Below, piece after piece: positions 9,905 to 20,763 of a stretch of 64,000 bases of DNA. The stretch is taken from positions 930,001 through 994,000 of the forward strand of contig NZ_OU963893.1 in the NCBI RefSeq assembly GCF_918797525.1, given 5' to 3'. The DNA is from an unidentified bacterial endosymbiont (lineage in GTDB: Bacteria > Pseudomonadota > Gammaproteobacteria > Enterobacterales > Enterobacteriaceae). A program made the position numbers and the translations under genes. The notes under the pieces are model-generated. The model was not told where the DNA came from and ran no database searches. It saw only the letters and a program-made list of their open reading frames with translations. Position 1 is the stretch's first letter; the number at the start of each line of letters is the position of its first letter.

Positions 9905-11317
9905 ATGTCATTCAGTCGGCGTCAGTTTATTCAGGCTTCCGGGATTGCCCTTTTTGCAGGTGCGATGCCGTTGACAGCCAACGCCGCCGGGCGGCAACCG
10001 CAACTGCCCATTCCGCCGTTGATTGAATCCCGTCGCGGACAACCCCTTTTCCTCACCCTACAGCGCAGCCACTGGTCTTTCACCCAGGGAACGCGTGCGT
10101 CGGTATGGGGCATTAATGGCCGTTACCTTGGGCCAACCATTCGTGTCTGGAATGGCGACGACGTTAAGCTTATCTACAGTAACCGCACCACTGAAAATGT
10201 CGCCATGACCACCAGCGGGTTGCAGGTTCCCGGGCCGTTGATTGGCGGCCCGGCGCGGATGATGTCGCCAAATGCCGACTGGGCGCCAGTGCTGCCGATC
10301 CGTCAGAGCGCTGCCACCTTGTGGTATCACGCGAATACGCCAAACCGTGCTGCGCAGCAGGTATATAACGGCCTCGCCGGGATGTGGTTGATTGAAGATG
10401 AAATCAGCAAATCTCTGCCGATCCCGAATCACTACGGGGTGGATGATTTCCCGGTCATTATTCAGGACAAACGTATTGATAACTTCGGCTCGCCGGAATA
10501 CAGCGAGCCGGGCAGCGGTGGCTTTGTGGGCGATACGCTGTTGGTAAACGGCGCGCAAAGCCCGTACGTGGAAGTCTCTCGCGGGTGGGTGCGTCTGCGC
10601 CTGCTGAACGCCTCTAACTCGCGCCGCTACCAGTTGCAGATGAGCGATGGTCGCGCGCTGCATGTGATATCAGGCGATCAGGGCTTTTTGCCGGCGCCGG
10701 TTTCCGTGAAACAGCTGGCGCTGGCGCCGGGTGAACGTCGTGAAATCCTGGTGGATATGACCAACGGCAATGAAGTGTCTGTGACCTGCGGTGAAGCGGC
10801 GAGCATTGTTGATCGTATTCGCGGTTTCTTTGAGCCGTCGAGCGTGCTGGTCTCTACGCTGGTGCTGACACTGCGTCCAACCGGCTTGCTGCCGCTGGTG
10901 ACTGACAGCCTGCCCATGCGTTTGCTCCCGCAGGCGATCATGAGCGGCCCGCCGGTGCGTAGCCGTGATATAAGTCTGGGCGACGATCCTGGCATTAACG
11001 GGACACTGTGGGATGTTAATCGCATTGATATCACCGCCCAGCAAGGCACCTGGGAACGCTGGACGGTACGCTCGGACATGCCGCAGTCGTTCCATATTGA
11101 AGGGGTGAGCTTCCTTATCCGCAACGTGAACGGCGCGATGCCGTTCCCGGAAGATCGCGGCTGGAAAGATACCGTCTGGGTGGATGGTCAGGTGGAACTG
11201 CTGGTCTACTTTGGTCAGCCTTCGTGGCCGCACTTTCCGTTCCTGTTCCATAGCCAGACGCTGGAGATGATGGACAGGGGGTCCGTGGGGCAAATTCTGG
11301 TGAACCCCTCGCCCTGA
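9905..11317 (+). CDS. ftsP: Cell-division protein FtsP (SufI), multicopper-oxidase fold
   Basis: 470 residues. It begins with a twin-arginine signal, SFSRRQFIQASG, then a hydrophobic stretch ending TANA. The rest has three cupredoxin-like domains. The family fold lacks a working set of copper ligands, and none of the usual HXH clusters is obvious here. FtsP is a periplasmic stabiliser of the divisome under stress and a classic Tat substrate. It lies 59 bases downstream of plsC, as in E. coli, and probably shares its transcript. Confidence 0.95.
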   Translation: MSFSRRQFIQASGIALFAGAMPLTANAAGRQPQLPIPPLIESRRGQPLFLTLQRSHWSFTQGTRASVWGINGRYLGPTIRVWNGDDVKLIYSNRTTENVAMTTSGLQVPGPLIGGPARMMSPNADWAPVLPIRQSAATLWYHANTPNRAAQQVYNGLAGMWLIEDEISKSLPIPNHYGVDDFPVIIQDKRIDNFGSPEYSEPGSGGFVGDTLLVNGAQSPYVEVSRGWVRLRLLNASNSRRYQLQMSDGRALHVISGDQGFLPAPVSVKQLALAPGERREILVDMTNGNEVSVTCGEAASIVDRIRGFFEPSSVLVSTLVLTLRPTGLLPLVTDSLPMRLLPQAIMSGPPVRSRDISLGDDPGINGTLWDVNRIDITAQQGTWERWTVRSDMPQSFHIEGVSFLIRNVNGAMPFPEDRGWKDTVWVDGQVELLVYFGQPSWPHFPFLFHSQTLEMMDRGSVGQILVNPSP

Positions 11318-11321
11318 CTCA

Positions 11322-11375
11322 CCCCTTATCCCGGCCCTCACCCCTATGGGAAGCAGGCCGGGTTGAAGGGTAAAC
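11322..11375. repeat. Dispersed CCCTCACCC-type inverted repeat after ftsP
   Basis: A CCCTCACCCCTATGGGAAG core lies inside imperfect inverted arms (cccggcc ... ggccggg). A related sequence with CCCTATGGGAAG follows speC at 55459. Both lie just after the stop codon of a plus-strand gene, so they look like copies of a dispersed enterobacterial hairpin repeat that may act as a transcript end. Confidence 0.5.
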
Positions 11376-11458
11376 CCTGCGCATAATACCCCTTCATTTC
11401 CCACCGAGATCCAGCGTATAATCCCGCTCCTTTTGTCTATTTTTTCTTCGGAAGCATT

Positions 11459-13630
11459 ATGAGCGCAATTTCCCTGATCCAGCCGGATCGTGACCTCTTC
11501 TCCTGGCCCCAGTACTGGGCGGCCTGCTTTGGACCGGCGTCATTTCTGCCGATGTCCCGTGAAGAGATGGACCAACTGGGCTGGGATAGCTGCGATATCA
11601 TTCTGGTGACGGGCGATGCCTACGTCGATCACCCGAGCTTTGGTATGGCGATCTGTGGCCGTATGCTCGAAGCGCAGGGCTTCCGCGTGGGGATCATTTC
11701 GCAGCCAGACTGGAACAGCAAAGATGCGTTCATGGCGCTCGGCAAACCGAACCTGTTCTTCGGCGTGACCGCAGGCAACATGGATTCGATGATCAACCGC
11801 TATACCGCCGACCGCAAGCTGCGCCATGACGACGCCTACACTGCCGATAACGTGGCGGGTAAACGGCCGGATCGCGCGACCCTTGTTTACACCCAGCGAT
11901 GCAAAGAAGCATGGAAAGACGTGCCGGTTATCCTGGGGGGCATCGAGGCCAGCCTCCGACGTACTGCGCATTACGATTACTGGTCAGATACCGTCCGTCG
12001 TTCTGTGCTGGTGGACTCCAAAGCCGATATGCTGATCTTCGGTAACGGTGAACGCCCGCTGGTTGAAGTCGCGCACCGTCTGGCGCAGGGCGAGCCTGTT
12101 GGCGAGATCCGCGACGTGCGTAACACTGCGATCATGGTGAAAGAGGCGTTACCTGGCTGGCGCGGTGTGGATTCCCGTATCATCGATATGCCGGGTAAAA
12201 TCGACCCGATCCCGCATCCTTACGGTGACGATCTGCCGTGTGCGGATAACAAACCGGTTGCGCCGAAAAAAGCCGAAGCCAAAGCCGTTGTGGTCCAGCC
12301 GCCGCGTCCGAAGCCGTGGGAAAAGACCTATGTCCTGCTGCCCTCATTCGAGAAGGTCAAAAGCGACAAAGTGCTGTATGCGCATGCGTCCCGTATTTTG
12401 CACCATGAAACCAACCCGGGCTGTGCGCGAGCGCTTATGCAAAAGCACGGTGAGCGCTATATTTGGGTTAACCCACCGGCCATTCCGCTCTCTACCGAAG
12501 AGATGGACAGCGTCTTTGCGCTACCGTATAAGCGCGTGCCGCATCCGGCTTACGGCAACAGCCGCATTCCGGCCTACGAGATGATCCGTTTCTCGATCAA
12601 TATCATGCGTGGCTGTTTCGGCGGCTGCTCCTTCTGCTCCATTACCGAGCACGAAGGCCGCATTATCCAGAGCCGGTCGGAGGATTCAATCGTCAACGAG
12701 ATCGAAGCCATTCGCGACTCGGTTCCGGGCTTTACCGGCGTGATCTCCGATCTGGGTGGCCCAACCGCCAATATGTATATGCTGCGCTGTAAGTCACCGC
12801 GCGCGGAGCAGACCTGTCGGCGCCTCTCCTGCGTCTATCCGAGCATTTGCGAGCATATGGACACCAACCACGAACCGACGATCAACCTGTACCGTCGCGC
12901 CCGCGATCTGAAAGGTATCAAGAAAATCCTGATCGCCTCCGGGGTACGTTACGACATCGCGGTGGAAGATCCGCGCTACATCAAAGAGCTGGCGACGCAT
13001 CATGTTGGTGGTTATCTGAAGATTGCGCCGGAGCACACCGAAGAAGGCCCGCTGTCGAAGATGATGAAGCCGGGCATGGGCAGCTACGATCGCTTCAAAG
13101 AGCTGTTCGATACCTACTCGAAGCAGGCGAGGAAAGAGCAGTATCTGATCCCGTACTTTATCTCTGCGCACCCCGGCACGCGCGACGAAGATATGGTCAA
13201 CCTGGCCCTGTGGCTGAAGCAACGTCGCTTCCGTCTGGATCAGGTACAAAACTTCTATCCGTCACCGCTCGCCAACTCAACGACCATGTATTACACCGGC
13301 AAGAACCCGCTGAGTAAGATTGGCTATAAAAGCGAAGACGTGGTGGTGCCGAAAGGAGATAAGCAGCGTCGTCTGCACAAAGCCCTGCTGCGTTACCACG
13401 ATCCGGCAAACTGGCCGCTTATCCGCCAGGCGCTGGAAGAGATGGGTAAAAAGCACCTGATCGGTTCGCGCCGCGACTGTCTGGTGCCTGCGCCCACGCT
13501 GGATGAGATGCGTGAAGCGCGCCGTCAGAATCGCCATGCGCGCCCGGCGCTGACCAGGCACGCGCCGATTGTGCATCAGCGTTCGAACGGTCAATCCAGT
13601 GCGAAGAAACCGGTTAAGCGCAAAGCGTAA
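11459..13630 (+). CDS. ygiQ: Radical SAM protein YgiQ (UPF0313)
   Basis: 723 residues; E. coli YgiQ is about 739. The radical-SAM cluster motif CX3CX2C is seen as [10 protein letters not shown] near residue 385, preceded by a B12-binding-like N-terminal region (about 1-200) and followed by the SAM barrel and a C-terminal extension rich in Arg and Lys. The substrate is unknown. It is well separated from ftsP and ends at a bidirectional terminator shared with dkgA. Confidence 0.95.
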   Translation: MSAISLIQPDRDLFSWPQYWAACFGPASFLPMSREEMDQLGWDSCDIILVTGDAYVDHPSFGMAICGRMLEAQGFRVGIISQPDWNSKDAFMALGKPNLFFGVTAGNMDSMINRYTADRKLRHDDAYTADNVAGKRPDRATLVYTQRCKEAWKDVPVILGGIEASLRRTAHYDYWSDTVRRSVLVDSKADMLIFGNGERPLVEVAHRLAQGEPVGEIRDVRNTAIMVKEALPGWRGVDSRIIDMPGKIDPIPHPYGDDLPCADNKPVAPKKAEAKAVVVQPPRPKPWEKTYVLLPSFEKVKSDKVLYAHASRILHHETNPGCARALMQKHGERYIWVNPPAIPLSTEEMDSVFALPYKRVPHPAYGNSRIPAYEMIRFSINIMRGCFGGCSFCSITEHEGRIIQSRSEDSIVNEIEAIRDSVPGFTGVISDLGGPTANMYMLRCKSPRAEQTCRRLSCVYPSICEHMDTNHEPTINLYRRARDLKGIKKILIASGVRYDIAVEDPRYIKELATHHVGGYLKIAPEHTEEGPLSKMMKPGMGSYDRFKELFDTYSKQARKEQYLIPYFISAHPGTRDEDMVNLALWLKQRRFRLDQVQNFYPSPLANSTTMYYTGKNPLSKIGYKSEDVVVPKGDKQRRLHKALLRYHDPANWPLIRQALEEMGKKHLIGSRRDCLVPAPTLDEMREARRQNRHARPALTRHAPIVHQRSNGQSSAKKPVKRKA

Positions 13631-13635
13631 AATAA

Positions 13636-13657
13636 AAACCCCGGCGAGCCGGGGTTT
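13636..13657. terminator. Bidirectional terminator between ygiQ and dkgA
   Basis: AAACCCCGG and CCGGGGTTT arms with A-rich and T-rich flanks lie between the convergent stops of ygiQ (13630) and dkgA (13661). Confidence 0.85.
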
Positions 13658-13660
13658 CTT

Positions 13661-14488
13661 TTAGCCGCCAAACTGATCCGGGTACGGCCCAAGCCGCTTG
13701 CCCTGATCCAGTTTTGCAATTTCGCTCAGTTCATCTTTGTCGAGGCGGAAATCCCAGACGTCGAAGTTCTCGGCGATGCGCGATGGCGTGACCGATTTTG
13801 GGATTACCACCAGGCCGCTATCCAGATGCCAGCGAATGACAATCTGAGCCGGGGTCCTGCCGTACTTATCCGCCAGATCGCGGATAACTTTCTGGTCGAA
13901 CACCCCTTCACCGCCCTGGGCCAGCGGGCTCCAGGATTCGGTCTGGATCTTGTGGGTAGCATTCCACGCATGCAACTGACGCTGCTGCAACAGCGGGTGC
14001 AACTCAATCTGGTTGATCACCGGCGCGACGCCGGTCTCGTCAATTAAACGTTGCAGGTGGTGTATCTGGAAATTACACACGCCAATACTTTTCGCCAGCC
14101 CTTGCTGCTGTAGCTCAATCATCCCTTTCCAGGCATCAACATAATGATCGATAGCCGGAACTGGCCAGTGCATCAAATACAGATCGACAGAATCGAGCTG
14201 GAGCTTATCCAGACTCTCCCGCAAGGCGTCGTGGGGGCGTTTCTGATCGTCGTTCCACAGTTTGGTGGTAATGAAAAGATCGTCCCGGGGCAGGCCAGCA
14301 CTTGCCAGCGCTTTACCCACGCCGTCTTCATTTTTATACGCGGCGGCGGTATCAATAGACCGATAGCCAACCTCAAGTGCTTTATGAATGGCGGAGACGA
14401 CCTCGTCGTTACCGGCTTTCCATACACCTAGCCCCAACTGGGGCATCACGTTGCCGTCCTGCAGCTTGATTACGGTTTGGTTTGCCAT
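13661..14488 (-). CDS. dkgA: 2,5-diketo-D-gluconate reductase A / methylglyoxal reductase DkgA
   Basis: 275 residues, as in E. coli. An NADPH-dependent aldo-keto reductase of the TIM-barrel type with the catalytic tetrad visible: Asp and Tyr in SIDTAAAYKNEDGVG, Lys in FITTKLWND, His in YLMHWPVP. It reduces diketogluconate, methylglyoxal and furfural-type aldehydes. It lies 106 bases downstream of yqhD in the same direction, so both are expected to answer to YqhC. Confidence 0.96.
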   Translation of the reverse strand: MANQTVIKLQDGNVMPQLGLGVWKAGNDEVVSAIHKALEVGYRSIDTAAAYKNEDGVGKALASAGLPRDDLFITTKLWNDDQKRPHDALRESLDKLQLDSVDLYLMHWPVPAIDHYVDAWKGMIELQQQGLAKSIGVCNFQIHHLQRLIDETGVAPVINQIELHPLLQQRQLHAWNATHKIQTESWSPLAQGGEGVFDQKVIRDLADKYGRTPAQIVIRWHLDSGLVVIPKSVTPSRIAENFDVWDFRLDKDELSEIAKLDQGKRLGPYPDQFGG

Positions 14489-14594
14489 TTTTCCTCCTTC
14501 AAGTGCTCATCGTCGAAGGGGAACCCCCGACGATGTGGTGTGCATTAAGTCTGGACGAAATGCCAAAAAACGAAAGTCAGGATAACAAAAACGC

Positions 14595-15758
14595 TTAGCG
14601 CGCGGCTTCGTAAATACGACGGCTCACGTCCAGGGTGATGTCGCCTTGCTCGCCGATTTGCGTCATACCGTGTTCTTCCAGTTTCGCCAGCAGGGCAGGG
14701 ATAGTGCTGCCATCCAGGCCGTAGCCAGAAAGGCGCGTTGGCACACCCAGGCTTTCGAAGAAGTTACGGGTAGCAACGATGGCGGCATCAATACGCGCAT
14801 CGTCAGAACCTTCGGTGATGCTCCATACGCGCTCAGCGTACTGCAGCAGTTTGGCGTGCTTGGTATCACGTTTTTCATTCCACAGCGCAGGCAGAACCAC
14901 CGCCAGCGTTTGAGCATGATCCAAGCCGTGCATTGCCGTCAGTTCGTGGCCCAACATGTGGGTTGCCCAGTCCTGCGGCACGCCCGCGCCGATCAGGCCG
15001 TTAAGCGCCTGAGTCGCAGCCCACATTACATTGGCACGCACGTTATAGTTTTCCGGCTCTTTCAGCGCTTTCGGGCCCTCTTCGATAAGCGTCAGCAGAA
15101 TACCTTCCGCGAAACGATCCTGAATTTTAGCATCGACCGGGTAAGTCACGTACTGTTCAACGGTATGAACAAAGGCATCGACCACGCCATTAGCCACCTG
15201 ACGGGCAGGCAGGGTGTAGGTATAAACCGGATCGAGAACGGCGAATACCGGCTGAACGTGTTCGTTCATAAAGGCCTGCTTGTCGCCGGTCGCTTTACGG
15301 GAGATCACCGCGCCTTTGTTGGATTCAGAACCGGTGGCTGGCAGAGTTAATACGGAACCCATTGGGATCGCGCTGTTGATGTCGCTGCCGCCGTTTTTCA
15401 GGATCTGCCATGGATCGACGCCGTCAGCATAGTGTGCAGCCGCCGCGATGAATTTGGTGCCGTCCAGGACGGAACCGCCGCCCACTGCCAGCAGGAAGGT
15501 GATGTTCTCGTCGCGGGCGATTTTGACCGCATTCATCAGGGTTTCGTAAGACGGGTTGGGTTCAATGCCGCCGAATTCGCGTACGTTCAGACCTTCCAGC
15601 GCGCTGTAGACCTGGTCCAGCACGCCGGTTTTTTTCACGCTGCCGCCGCCGTAAGTAATCAGTACGCGGGCGTCCGCAGGGATCTGTGCACGCAGGTCGG
15701 CAATGGCGCCTTTACCAAACAGGATGCGGGTTGGGGTGTGGAGAGTAAAATTATTCAT
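14595..15758 (-). CDS. yqhD: NADPH-dependent aldehyde reductase YqhD
   Basis: 387 residues, equal to E. coli YqhD, an iron/zinc-type alcohol dehydrogenase that removes lipid-peroxidation aldehydes, furfural and methylglyoxal. The NADPH-binding GGGS appears in TYGGGSVKKTG and again in AVGGGSVLDGTK. Metal ligands fall in the segments GVVDAFVHTVEQY, GHELTAMHGLDHAQTLA. It is divergent from its AraC-type activator gene yqhC. Confidence 0.96.
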   Translation of the reverse strand: MNNFTLHTPTRILFGKGAIADLRAQIPADARVLITYGGGSVKKTGVLDQVYSALEGLNVREFGGIEPNPSYETLMNAVKIARDENITFLLAVGGGSVLDGTKFIAAAAHYADGVDPWQILKNGGSDINSAIPMGSVLTLPATGSESNKGAVISRKATGDKQAFMNEHVQPVFAVLDPVYTYTLPARQVANGVVDAFVHTVEQYVTYPVDAKIQDRFAEGILLTLIEEGPKALKEPENYNVRANVMWAATQALNGLIGAGVPQDWATHMLGHELTAMHGLDHAQTLAVVLPALWNEKRDTKHAKLLQYAERVWSITEGSDDARIDAAIVATRNFFESLGVPTRLSGYGLDGSTIPALLAKLEEHGMTQIGEQGDITLDVSRRIYEAAR

Positions 15759-15953
15759 TGCTCGTTCCCTTTTGTGGGTGAAGAACCGGGGTGGCGCAGA
15801 TGGCTACCTGATGCTGCACATTGTGGCGGGCTGTGGCGCTCCTCTCAATGCACATTCCTGCTGATGTCTTGCCCATTTCTACAGAGCGCTGGAGAATCCT
15901 GGAGGAAATGAGCACACTGTAAGCGTCGGAAACCGTCCCCGGAGAGAGCCATT

Positions 15954-16853
15954 ATGAAGCGAGAAGCCATTTGTCAGCAGCTAACGTCGCAGATTAAAAG
16001 ATTGATAGATAACGGAAATAATGCAGCGGAATGGCTGCCGGACATTCGCCTGCTTTATGGGACGCAGCCTGGAACCCGCACACCTGTGATGTACCAGCCG
16101 GGCATCGTTTTTCTCTTTTCGGGCCATAAAATTGGCTACATCAATGAACGCGTGTTTCGTTATGACACCAATGAATACTTGCTGCTGACGGTACCTTTAC
16201 CCTTTGAGTGTGAAACTTTCGCGACAGAGGCCGTTCCGCTGGCGGGTATTCGCGTTAATGTCGATATCCTTCAGCTTCAGGAGTTGCTGATGGATATTGG
16301 AGAAGACGTGCTGTTCCAGCCATCGATGGCGGCAAGCGGGATTAATTCGGCAACGCTCTCTGAAGCGATCCTCTGCGCCATTGAGCGCCTGCTGGACGTC
16401 TTCGACAGGCCGCTGGATGCCCGTATTCTCGGTAAGCAGATTATCCGTGAAATACTCTATCACGTGCTGCTGGGGCCGGGCGGAGGGGCGCTACTGGCGC
16501 TGGTCAGCCGTCAGACGCACTTTAGCCTGATCAGCCGCGTCCTCAAGCGTATCGAAAGCCAGTACACGGAAAACCTCAGCGTTGACCAACTGGCGGCGGA
16601 AGCCAACATGAGCGTTTCGGCGTTTCACCATAATTTTAAGTCAGTGACCAGCACCTCTCCGCTGCAGTATCTCAAAACCTACCGGCTGCATAAGGCGCGC
16701 ATGATGATGATCCACGATGGCATGAAGGCCAGCGCGGCGGCGATGCGGGTTGGGTATGAAAGTGCGTCGCAATTCAGTCGCGAGTTTAAGCGCTACTTCG
16801 GCGTCACGCCGGGGGAAGATGCTACGCGCATCCGAACGATGCAGGGCGCTTAA
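15954..16853 (+). CDS. yqhC: AraC-family transcriptional regulator YqhC
   Basis: 299 residues: an N-terminal AraC-N (cupin-like) sensor domain and a C-terminal double helix-turn-helix ([20 protein letters not shown], then [22 protein letters not shown]). In E. coli YqhC activates yqhD and dkgA when reactive aldehydes build up. It is slightly shorter than annotated E. coli versions (about 318). It is divergent from yqhD across a 195-base intergenic region that should hold its binding sites. Confidence 0.92.
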   Translation: MKREAICQQLTSQIKRLIDNGNNAAEWLPDIRLLYGTQPGTRTPVMYQPGIVFLFSGHKIGYINERVFRYDTNEYLLLTVPLPFECETFATEAVPLAGIRVNVDILQLQELLMDIGEDVLFQPSMAASGINSATLSEAILCAIERLLDVFDRPLDARILGKQIIREILYHVLLGPGGGALLALVSRQTHFSLISRVLKRIESQYTENLSVDQLAAEANMSVSAFHHNFKSVTSTSPLQYLKTYRLHKARMMMIHDGMKASAAAMRVGYESASQFSREFKRYFGVTPGEDATRIRTMQGA

Positions 16854-16881
16854 GGTTTTTACTCTTCTTCCTGGGGGAGAA

Positions 16882-17541
16882 TCACGCGTTGCAGTATTTC
16901 TTCTTAATCACGATGGCGATGGTCCCCACCAGCCCTGCCACCAGCAGGACGACTGGCAGCACCATCAGAAAGGTCATGACCTGATCTTCATGGCGTTTGA
17001 CAAAGGGGATCATATTCAGCGCGTAGCCGAGCGTGGTGACAACGCCCACCCACAGCAGCGCGCTCAGCCAGTTAAAAAACTGGAAGCGGCGATTCGACAG
17101 CCCGGAGATGCCCGCCATTGTTGGCAGCAGGGTGCGAACAAAGGCGAGGAAACGGCCAGCCAGCAGCGCCAGCAGGCCATGGCGGTCGAACATGCAGGTT
17201 GCACGCTGATGATACTTATGCGGCAACTGCGCCAGCCAGCTTTTCACGACACGGGTGTTGCCCAGCCAGCGGCCCTGCAGATAGCTCAACCAGCAGCCCA
17301 GGCTGGCAGCGGAAGTAAGGATAATCATCGTCGGCGCGAAATCCATAACGCCTTTCCCGATCAACGCGCCTGCGAGTAAAAGCAGGCTGTCACCGGGTAA
17401 AAATGAGGCAGGCAGTAGTCCATTTTCCAGAAACAGGGTTGCGAACATCACGAAATAGACGATGCCTACAACGTGAGGGTCGGCCAGCGCGGCAAAATCG
17501 TGTTGCCAAAGCGCGCCAATAATATCTTGAATAACAGCCAT
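16882..17541 (-). CDS. yghB: DedA-family inner-membrane protein YghB
   Basis: 219 residues, as in E. coli. The VTT/DedA family marks are [19 protein letters not shown] near residues 42-60 and [16 protein letters not shown] near the middle, with several membrane helices. DedA proteins are thought to act as lipid transporters or flippases; YghB and YqjA are needed for normal cell division and envelope homeostasis in E. coli. It lies upstream of yqhC, tail to tail. Confidence 0.94.
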   Translation of the reverse strand: MAVIQDIIGALWQHDFAALADPHVVGIVYFVMFATLFLENGLLPASFLPGDSLLLLAGALIGKGVMDFAPTMIILTSAASLGCWLSYLQGRWLGNTRVVKSWLAQLPHKYHQRATCMFDRHGLLALLAGRFLAFVRTLLPTMAGISGLSNRRFQFFNWLSALLWVGVVTTLGYALNMIPFVKRHEDQVMTFLMVLPVVLLVAGLVGTIAIVIKKKYCNA

Positions 17542-17684
17542 GGACTTTCCTGTGGAACAGCAGATAGAGCGCTATTGTACACCCTGGGAAACGCGCTGGG
17601 TTTGATCGCAAACGCAACTCATGCAGACTTTCTAACAGGCCATGTCCACAAAAGCGTCCGGGGCGTACATTTTCATCCAGCACT

Positions 17685-18872
17685 CTACACGATACGTGCA
17701 AACCCTGCCGCTAAATCCGCTATCAAATCGTCAACATTTTCTAAACCAATATGCAGACGGATCAGGGTTCCAGTAAAGTCCACACCGCCGCCGGGGCGCA
17801 AAGCTGCGATTTGCTCAGGCTGGTTAGGCAGGATCAAGGATTCATATCCGCCCCAGGAGTAGGCCATGCTAAAGAGGGTAAAATTGTCCAGATAGCTTGC
17901 CAGCTCGTCATTATTTAGCCGTTTTTTCAAAATGAATGAGAACAAACCGCTACTGCCCGTAAAGTCACGTTGCCAGTACGCATGGCCTTTGCTGCCCAAA
18001 AGCGCGGGGTGGTTGACGCGCTCCACCTGCGGGTGCTGCGCCAGCCACTCGGCAATTTTGAGACTGCTTTCATGATGCTGACGCAGACGAACCCCCAGCG
18101 TACGAATGCCGCGGCTGGTCATATAAGCGGTATCGGCATCTACCATCTGGCCCATCAGGTAAGCATTTTCCCGGAGCTGATCCCAGCAGCGCGCGTTGGA
18201 AACCGCGGTGCCGATCATTCCGTCGGAGTGACCAATCAGATACTTGGTGGCCGCCTGGATAGAGATATCAATGTCGAATTCCAGCGCCTTGAACAAGACG
18301 CCCGCCGCCCAGGTGTTATCAATCATGATGATAGCGTCTGGCGCCTTGCTGCGTACGGCTTTAACAATAGCGGGGACGTCATGAACTTCCATGGTGATAG
18401 AGCCCGGAGATTCCAGGAACACAATGCGCGTGTTTGGCTGAATAAGATCGGCGATGCCTTCACCTGTCAGCGGATCGAACCAGCCGGTGGTGACGCCGAG
18501 CTTGCTGAGGATTTTGCTGCAGAAGTCCTGGCTGGGTTCGTAAGCGGTGTTGGTCATCAGGATATGGTCACCCTGTTCCACAAACGCAAGAATGGTATTG
18601 GCGACAGCCGCTGCGCCGCACGGGAAAAGGGCGCAACCCGCGCCGCCTTCCAGTTCGCACATCGCTTCCTGCAGCGAGAAGTGGGTTAGCGTGCCTCGAC
18701 GACCATAAAACAGCCCGCCTTTGGCGCGATGACGGGTGGCGATTTTTTTGTCCTCAACGGTATCAAATACCAGTGAGGAGGCTCGTTGAATCACGCTGTT
18801 GACCGATCCCTGGGTATATTTTTTGCTGCGTCCGGCCTGCACCAGTGTGGTATCAAGATGCTTTTTTGTCAT
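17685..18872 (-). CDS. metC: Cystathionine beta-lyase MetC
   Basis: 395 residues, equal to E. coli MetC. This PLP enzyme splits cystathionine to homocysteine, pyruvate and ammonia in methionine synthesis. The PLP lysine is in [13 protein letters not shown] (about residue 210) and the phosphate-binding YGRRGT segment is near residue 55. The ATG at 18872 is preferred to an in-frame TTG at 18881: it gives the usual length and lies 9 bases after AGGG. MetJ boxes lie directly upstream. Confidence 0.96.
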   Translation of the reverse strand: MTKKHLDTTLVQAGRSKKYTQGSVNSVIQRASSLVFDTVEDKKIATRHRAKGGLFYGRRGTLTHFSLQEAMCELEGGAGCALFPCGAAAVANTILAFVEQGDHILMTNTAYEPSQDFCSKILSKLGVTTGWFDPLTGEGIADLIQPNTRIVFLESPGSITMEVHDVPAIVKAVRSKAPDAIIMIDNTWAAGVLFKALEFDIDISIQAATKYLIGHSDGMIGTAVSNARCWDQLRENAYLMGQMVDADTAYMTSRGIRTLGVRLRQHHESSLKIAEWLAQHPQVERVNHPALLGSKGHAYWQRDFTGSSGLFSFILKKRLNNDELASYLDNFTLFSMAYSWGGYESLILPNQPEQIAALRPGGGVDFTGTLIRLHIGLENVDDLIADLAAGFARIV

Positions 18873-18892
18873 GTTTGCCAACCCTGTTTTTT

Positions 18893-18916
18893 ATACGTCT
18901 GGACGTCCAGACTACC
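18893..18916. promoter_or_regulatory. Tandem MetJ boxes upstream of metC
   Basis: Adjacent 8-base units ATACGTCT, GGACGTCC and AGACTACC resemble the AGACGTCT met-box consensus, the first two closely. They lie about 20-44 bases upstream of the metC start, where MetJ with S-adenosylmethionine would repress transcription. Confidence 0.8.
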
Positions 18917-19042
18917 ACGATTGTAAAAATGTGCACTCTGATGCTTATCGAATAAGCACAAAATTTTATTAAAAATGGGCATAAGAAATTTTTACTGCGT
19001 AAGCGCAAGGAAATTGAGCGAAAATTGCGGCACTATGTAAAT

Positions 19043-19061
19043 ACTAATGAGAACGACTATC
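19043..19061. promoter_or_regulatory. Fur box upstream of exbB
   Basis: ACTAATGAGAACGACTATC matches 13 of 19 positions of the Fur consensus. It lies about 65-80 bases before exbB, as expected for iron-repressed exbBD. Confidence 0.7.
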
Positions 19062-19124
19062 AATTCGACGTTGATTTGATATCATTACGCTCAGAATTTG
19101 TGATTTGCGTCCTGGAGATACAGA

Positions 19125-19856
19125 GTGGGTAATAATTTGATGCAGACGGATCTCTCCGTCTGGGGCATGTACCATCATGCTGACATCGTGGTTAAGATTG
19201 TGATGATCGGCCTGATTCTTGCGTCCGTTGTCACCTGGGCTATTTTCTTTAGCAAAAGCGTCGAACTTATTTCGCAAAAGCGCCGTCTCAAGCGCGAACA
19301 GCGGCAGCTTGCCGACGCCCGCTCTCTGGATCAGGCCGCAGAGATGACCTCATCCTTCCACGCGAAAAGCCTGACCTCCCTGTTAGTGAACGAAGCGCAG
19401 AACGAGCTGGAACTCTCCGCAGGCAGTGAAGATAACGAAGGCATTAAAGAACGTACCGGCTTCCGCCTGGAACGCCGCGTTGCTGCTGTGGGTCGTCATA
19501 TGGGGCGTGGGAATGGTTACCTGGCCACTATTGGCGCTATCTCACCCTTTGTCGGCTTGTTCGGTACGGTCTGGGGCATCATGAACAGCTTTATCGGCAT
19601 TGCACAGACGCAGACCACCAACCTGGCCGTTGTTGCTCCGGGTATCGCAGAAGCGCTGCTGGCCACGGCTATCGGTCTGGTTGCGGCCATCCCCGCGGTG
19701 GTTATCTATAACCTCTTCGCGCGTATGATTGGCAGCTATAAAGCGACCCTTGGTGACGTTGCGGCGCAGGTACTGCTGCTGCAAAGCCGTGACCTTGACC
19801 TGAATGCCAGCGCCGTAAAACCGGTGCACGCGGCGTCTAAACTGCGCGTAGGTTGA
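19125..19856 (+). CDS. exbB: TonB-system energiser ExbB
   Basis: 243 residues (E. coli 244), starting with GTG as in E. coli (MGNNLMQTDLSVW) after a CTGGAG site. It is the pentameric proton channel of the ExbB-ExbD-TonB complex that powers outer-membrane siderophore and B12 receptors. Three membrane helices are visible (about 17-40, 132-155, 178-200), the second carrying GYLATIGAISPFVGLFGTVWG. It sits four bases upstream of exbD and behind a Fur box. Confidence 0.97.
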   Translation: MGNNLMQTDLSVWGMYHHADIVVKIVMIGLILASVVTWAIFFSKSVELISQKRRLKREQRQLADARSLDQAAEMTSSFHAKSLTSLLVNEAQNELELSAGSEDNEGIKERTGFRLERRVAAVGRHMGRGNGYLATIGAISPFVGLFGTVWGIMNSFIGIAQTQTTNLAVVAPGIAEALLATAIGLVAAIPAVVIYNLFARMIGSYKATLGDVAAQVLLLQSRDLDLNASAVKPVHAASKLRVG

Positions 19857-19860
19857 TTGT

Positions 19861-20286
19861 ATGGCGATGCGTCTTAACGAAAATCTGGACGATAACGGCG
19901 AAATGCATGAAATCAACGTGACGCCGTTCATCGACGTTATGTTGGTTCTGCTGATTATCTTCATGGTTGCTGCGCCGCTGGCAACGGTAGACGTGAAGGT
20001 AAATCTGCCCGCCTCTTCCAGCCAGCCGCAGCCGCGCCCGGAAAAGCCAATCTACATTTCGGTGAAAGCGGATAAATCTATGTTCCTCGGGAATGACCCG
20101 GTGACGGATGAGTCGGTTATTCCGGCGCTGGATCAGCTTACCGGCGGCAAAAAAGACACTACCGTCTTCTTCCGTGCGGACAAAACCGTCGACTATGAAA
20201 CCATGATGAAGGTTATGGACACGCTGCATCAGGCGGGGTATCTGAAGATTGGCCTGGTCGGCGAAGAGAAAGCTGCCGCGAAATAA
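19861..20286 (+). CDS. exbD: TonB-system energiser ExbD
   Basis: 141 residues, as in E. coli. A single N-terminal membrane helix (about 23-43) carries the proton-translocating Asp25 in NVTPFIDVML, followed by a periplasmic domain. It is co-transcribed with exbB. Confidence 0.97.
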   Translation: MAMRLNENLDDNGEMHEINVTPFIDVMLVLLIIFMVAAPLATVDVKVNLPASSSQPQPRPEKPIYISVKADKSMFLGNDPVTDESVIPALDQLTGGKKDTTVFFRADKTVDYETMMKVMDTLHQAGYLKIGLVGEEKAAAK

Positions 20287-20293
20287 CCAGAGG

Positions 20294-20318
20294 AGCTGGC
20301 GAAAGTCAGCTTTGTTTT
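20294..20318 (+). terminator. Possible terminator after exbD
   Basis: AGCTG, loop, CAGCT with a T-rich tail lies between exbD and the convergent unknown gene. The stem is short. Confidence 0.4.
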
Positions 20319-20319
20319 G

Positions 20320-20763
20320 TTAGCGTTTTACTTCGGGAGCCTCGGCTTGCGCCTCTTCATTGAGCGCAACACAGGTGACGTTTGAGGTGTGATACTCACC
20401 TTCAGACAGTTTGCGGGTCAAACGCAGCGTCGCGGTCTCTTTCGCCAGCAGGTACTGGTAGTTGGCTTCCAGGCGACCGAGAATTTTTTCTTTAAGCTCT
20501 GGACGCAGCTCGATAATGGCATTAATGGCCGTGCCGTAAATCTCTTCCTTCACCTGCAAAGAATATATCTCGCGACGGTTGTGCCATTTCAGGCGCACCA
20601 GCGTAGCCGGAATCGAGACCAAATCCTGGCTAATACGCGTCATCTCAGCATTTTTACTGTTTCGCAGCGCCTCGATATTTTGCTTTAAGATAAACTCATC
20701 ACTTTTTTTGTTATCTAAAGTCAAATACACATTATTATCGCTAACCTGTTTCATATTATTCAT
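20320..20763 (-). CDS. Unrecognised helical protein, second gene of a pair
   Basis: About 147 residues from the ATG at 20763 (another ATG lies at 20754). I do not recognise the family. It is charged and mostly helical, without a signal peptide or membrane segment, and contains a run LRNSKNAEMTRISQD followed by LKEKILGRLEANYQYLLAKE that could form a helical bundle. Its start overlaps the end of the upstream gene by eight bases, so the two are translationally coupled and probably work together. It replaces yghA, the neighbour of exbD in E. coli. Confidence 0.7.
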   Translation of the reverse strand: MNNMKQVSDNNVYLTLDNKKSDEFILKQNIEALRNSKNAEMTRISQDLVSIPATLVRLKWHNRREIYSLQVKEEIYGTAINAIIELRPELKEKILGRLEANYQYLLAKETATLRLTRKLSEGEYHTSNVTCVALNEEAQAEAPEVKR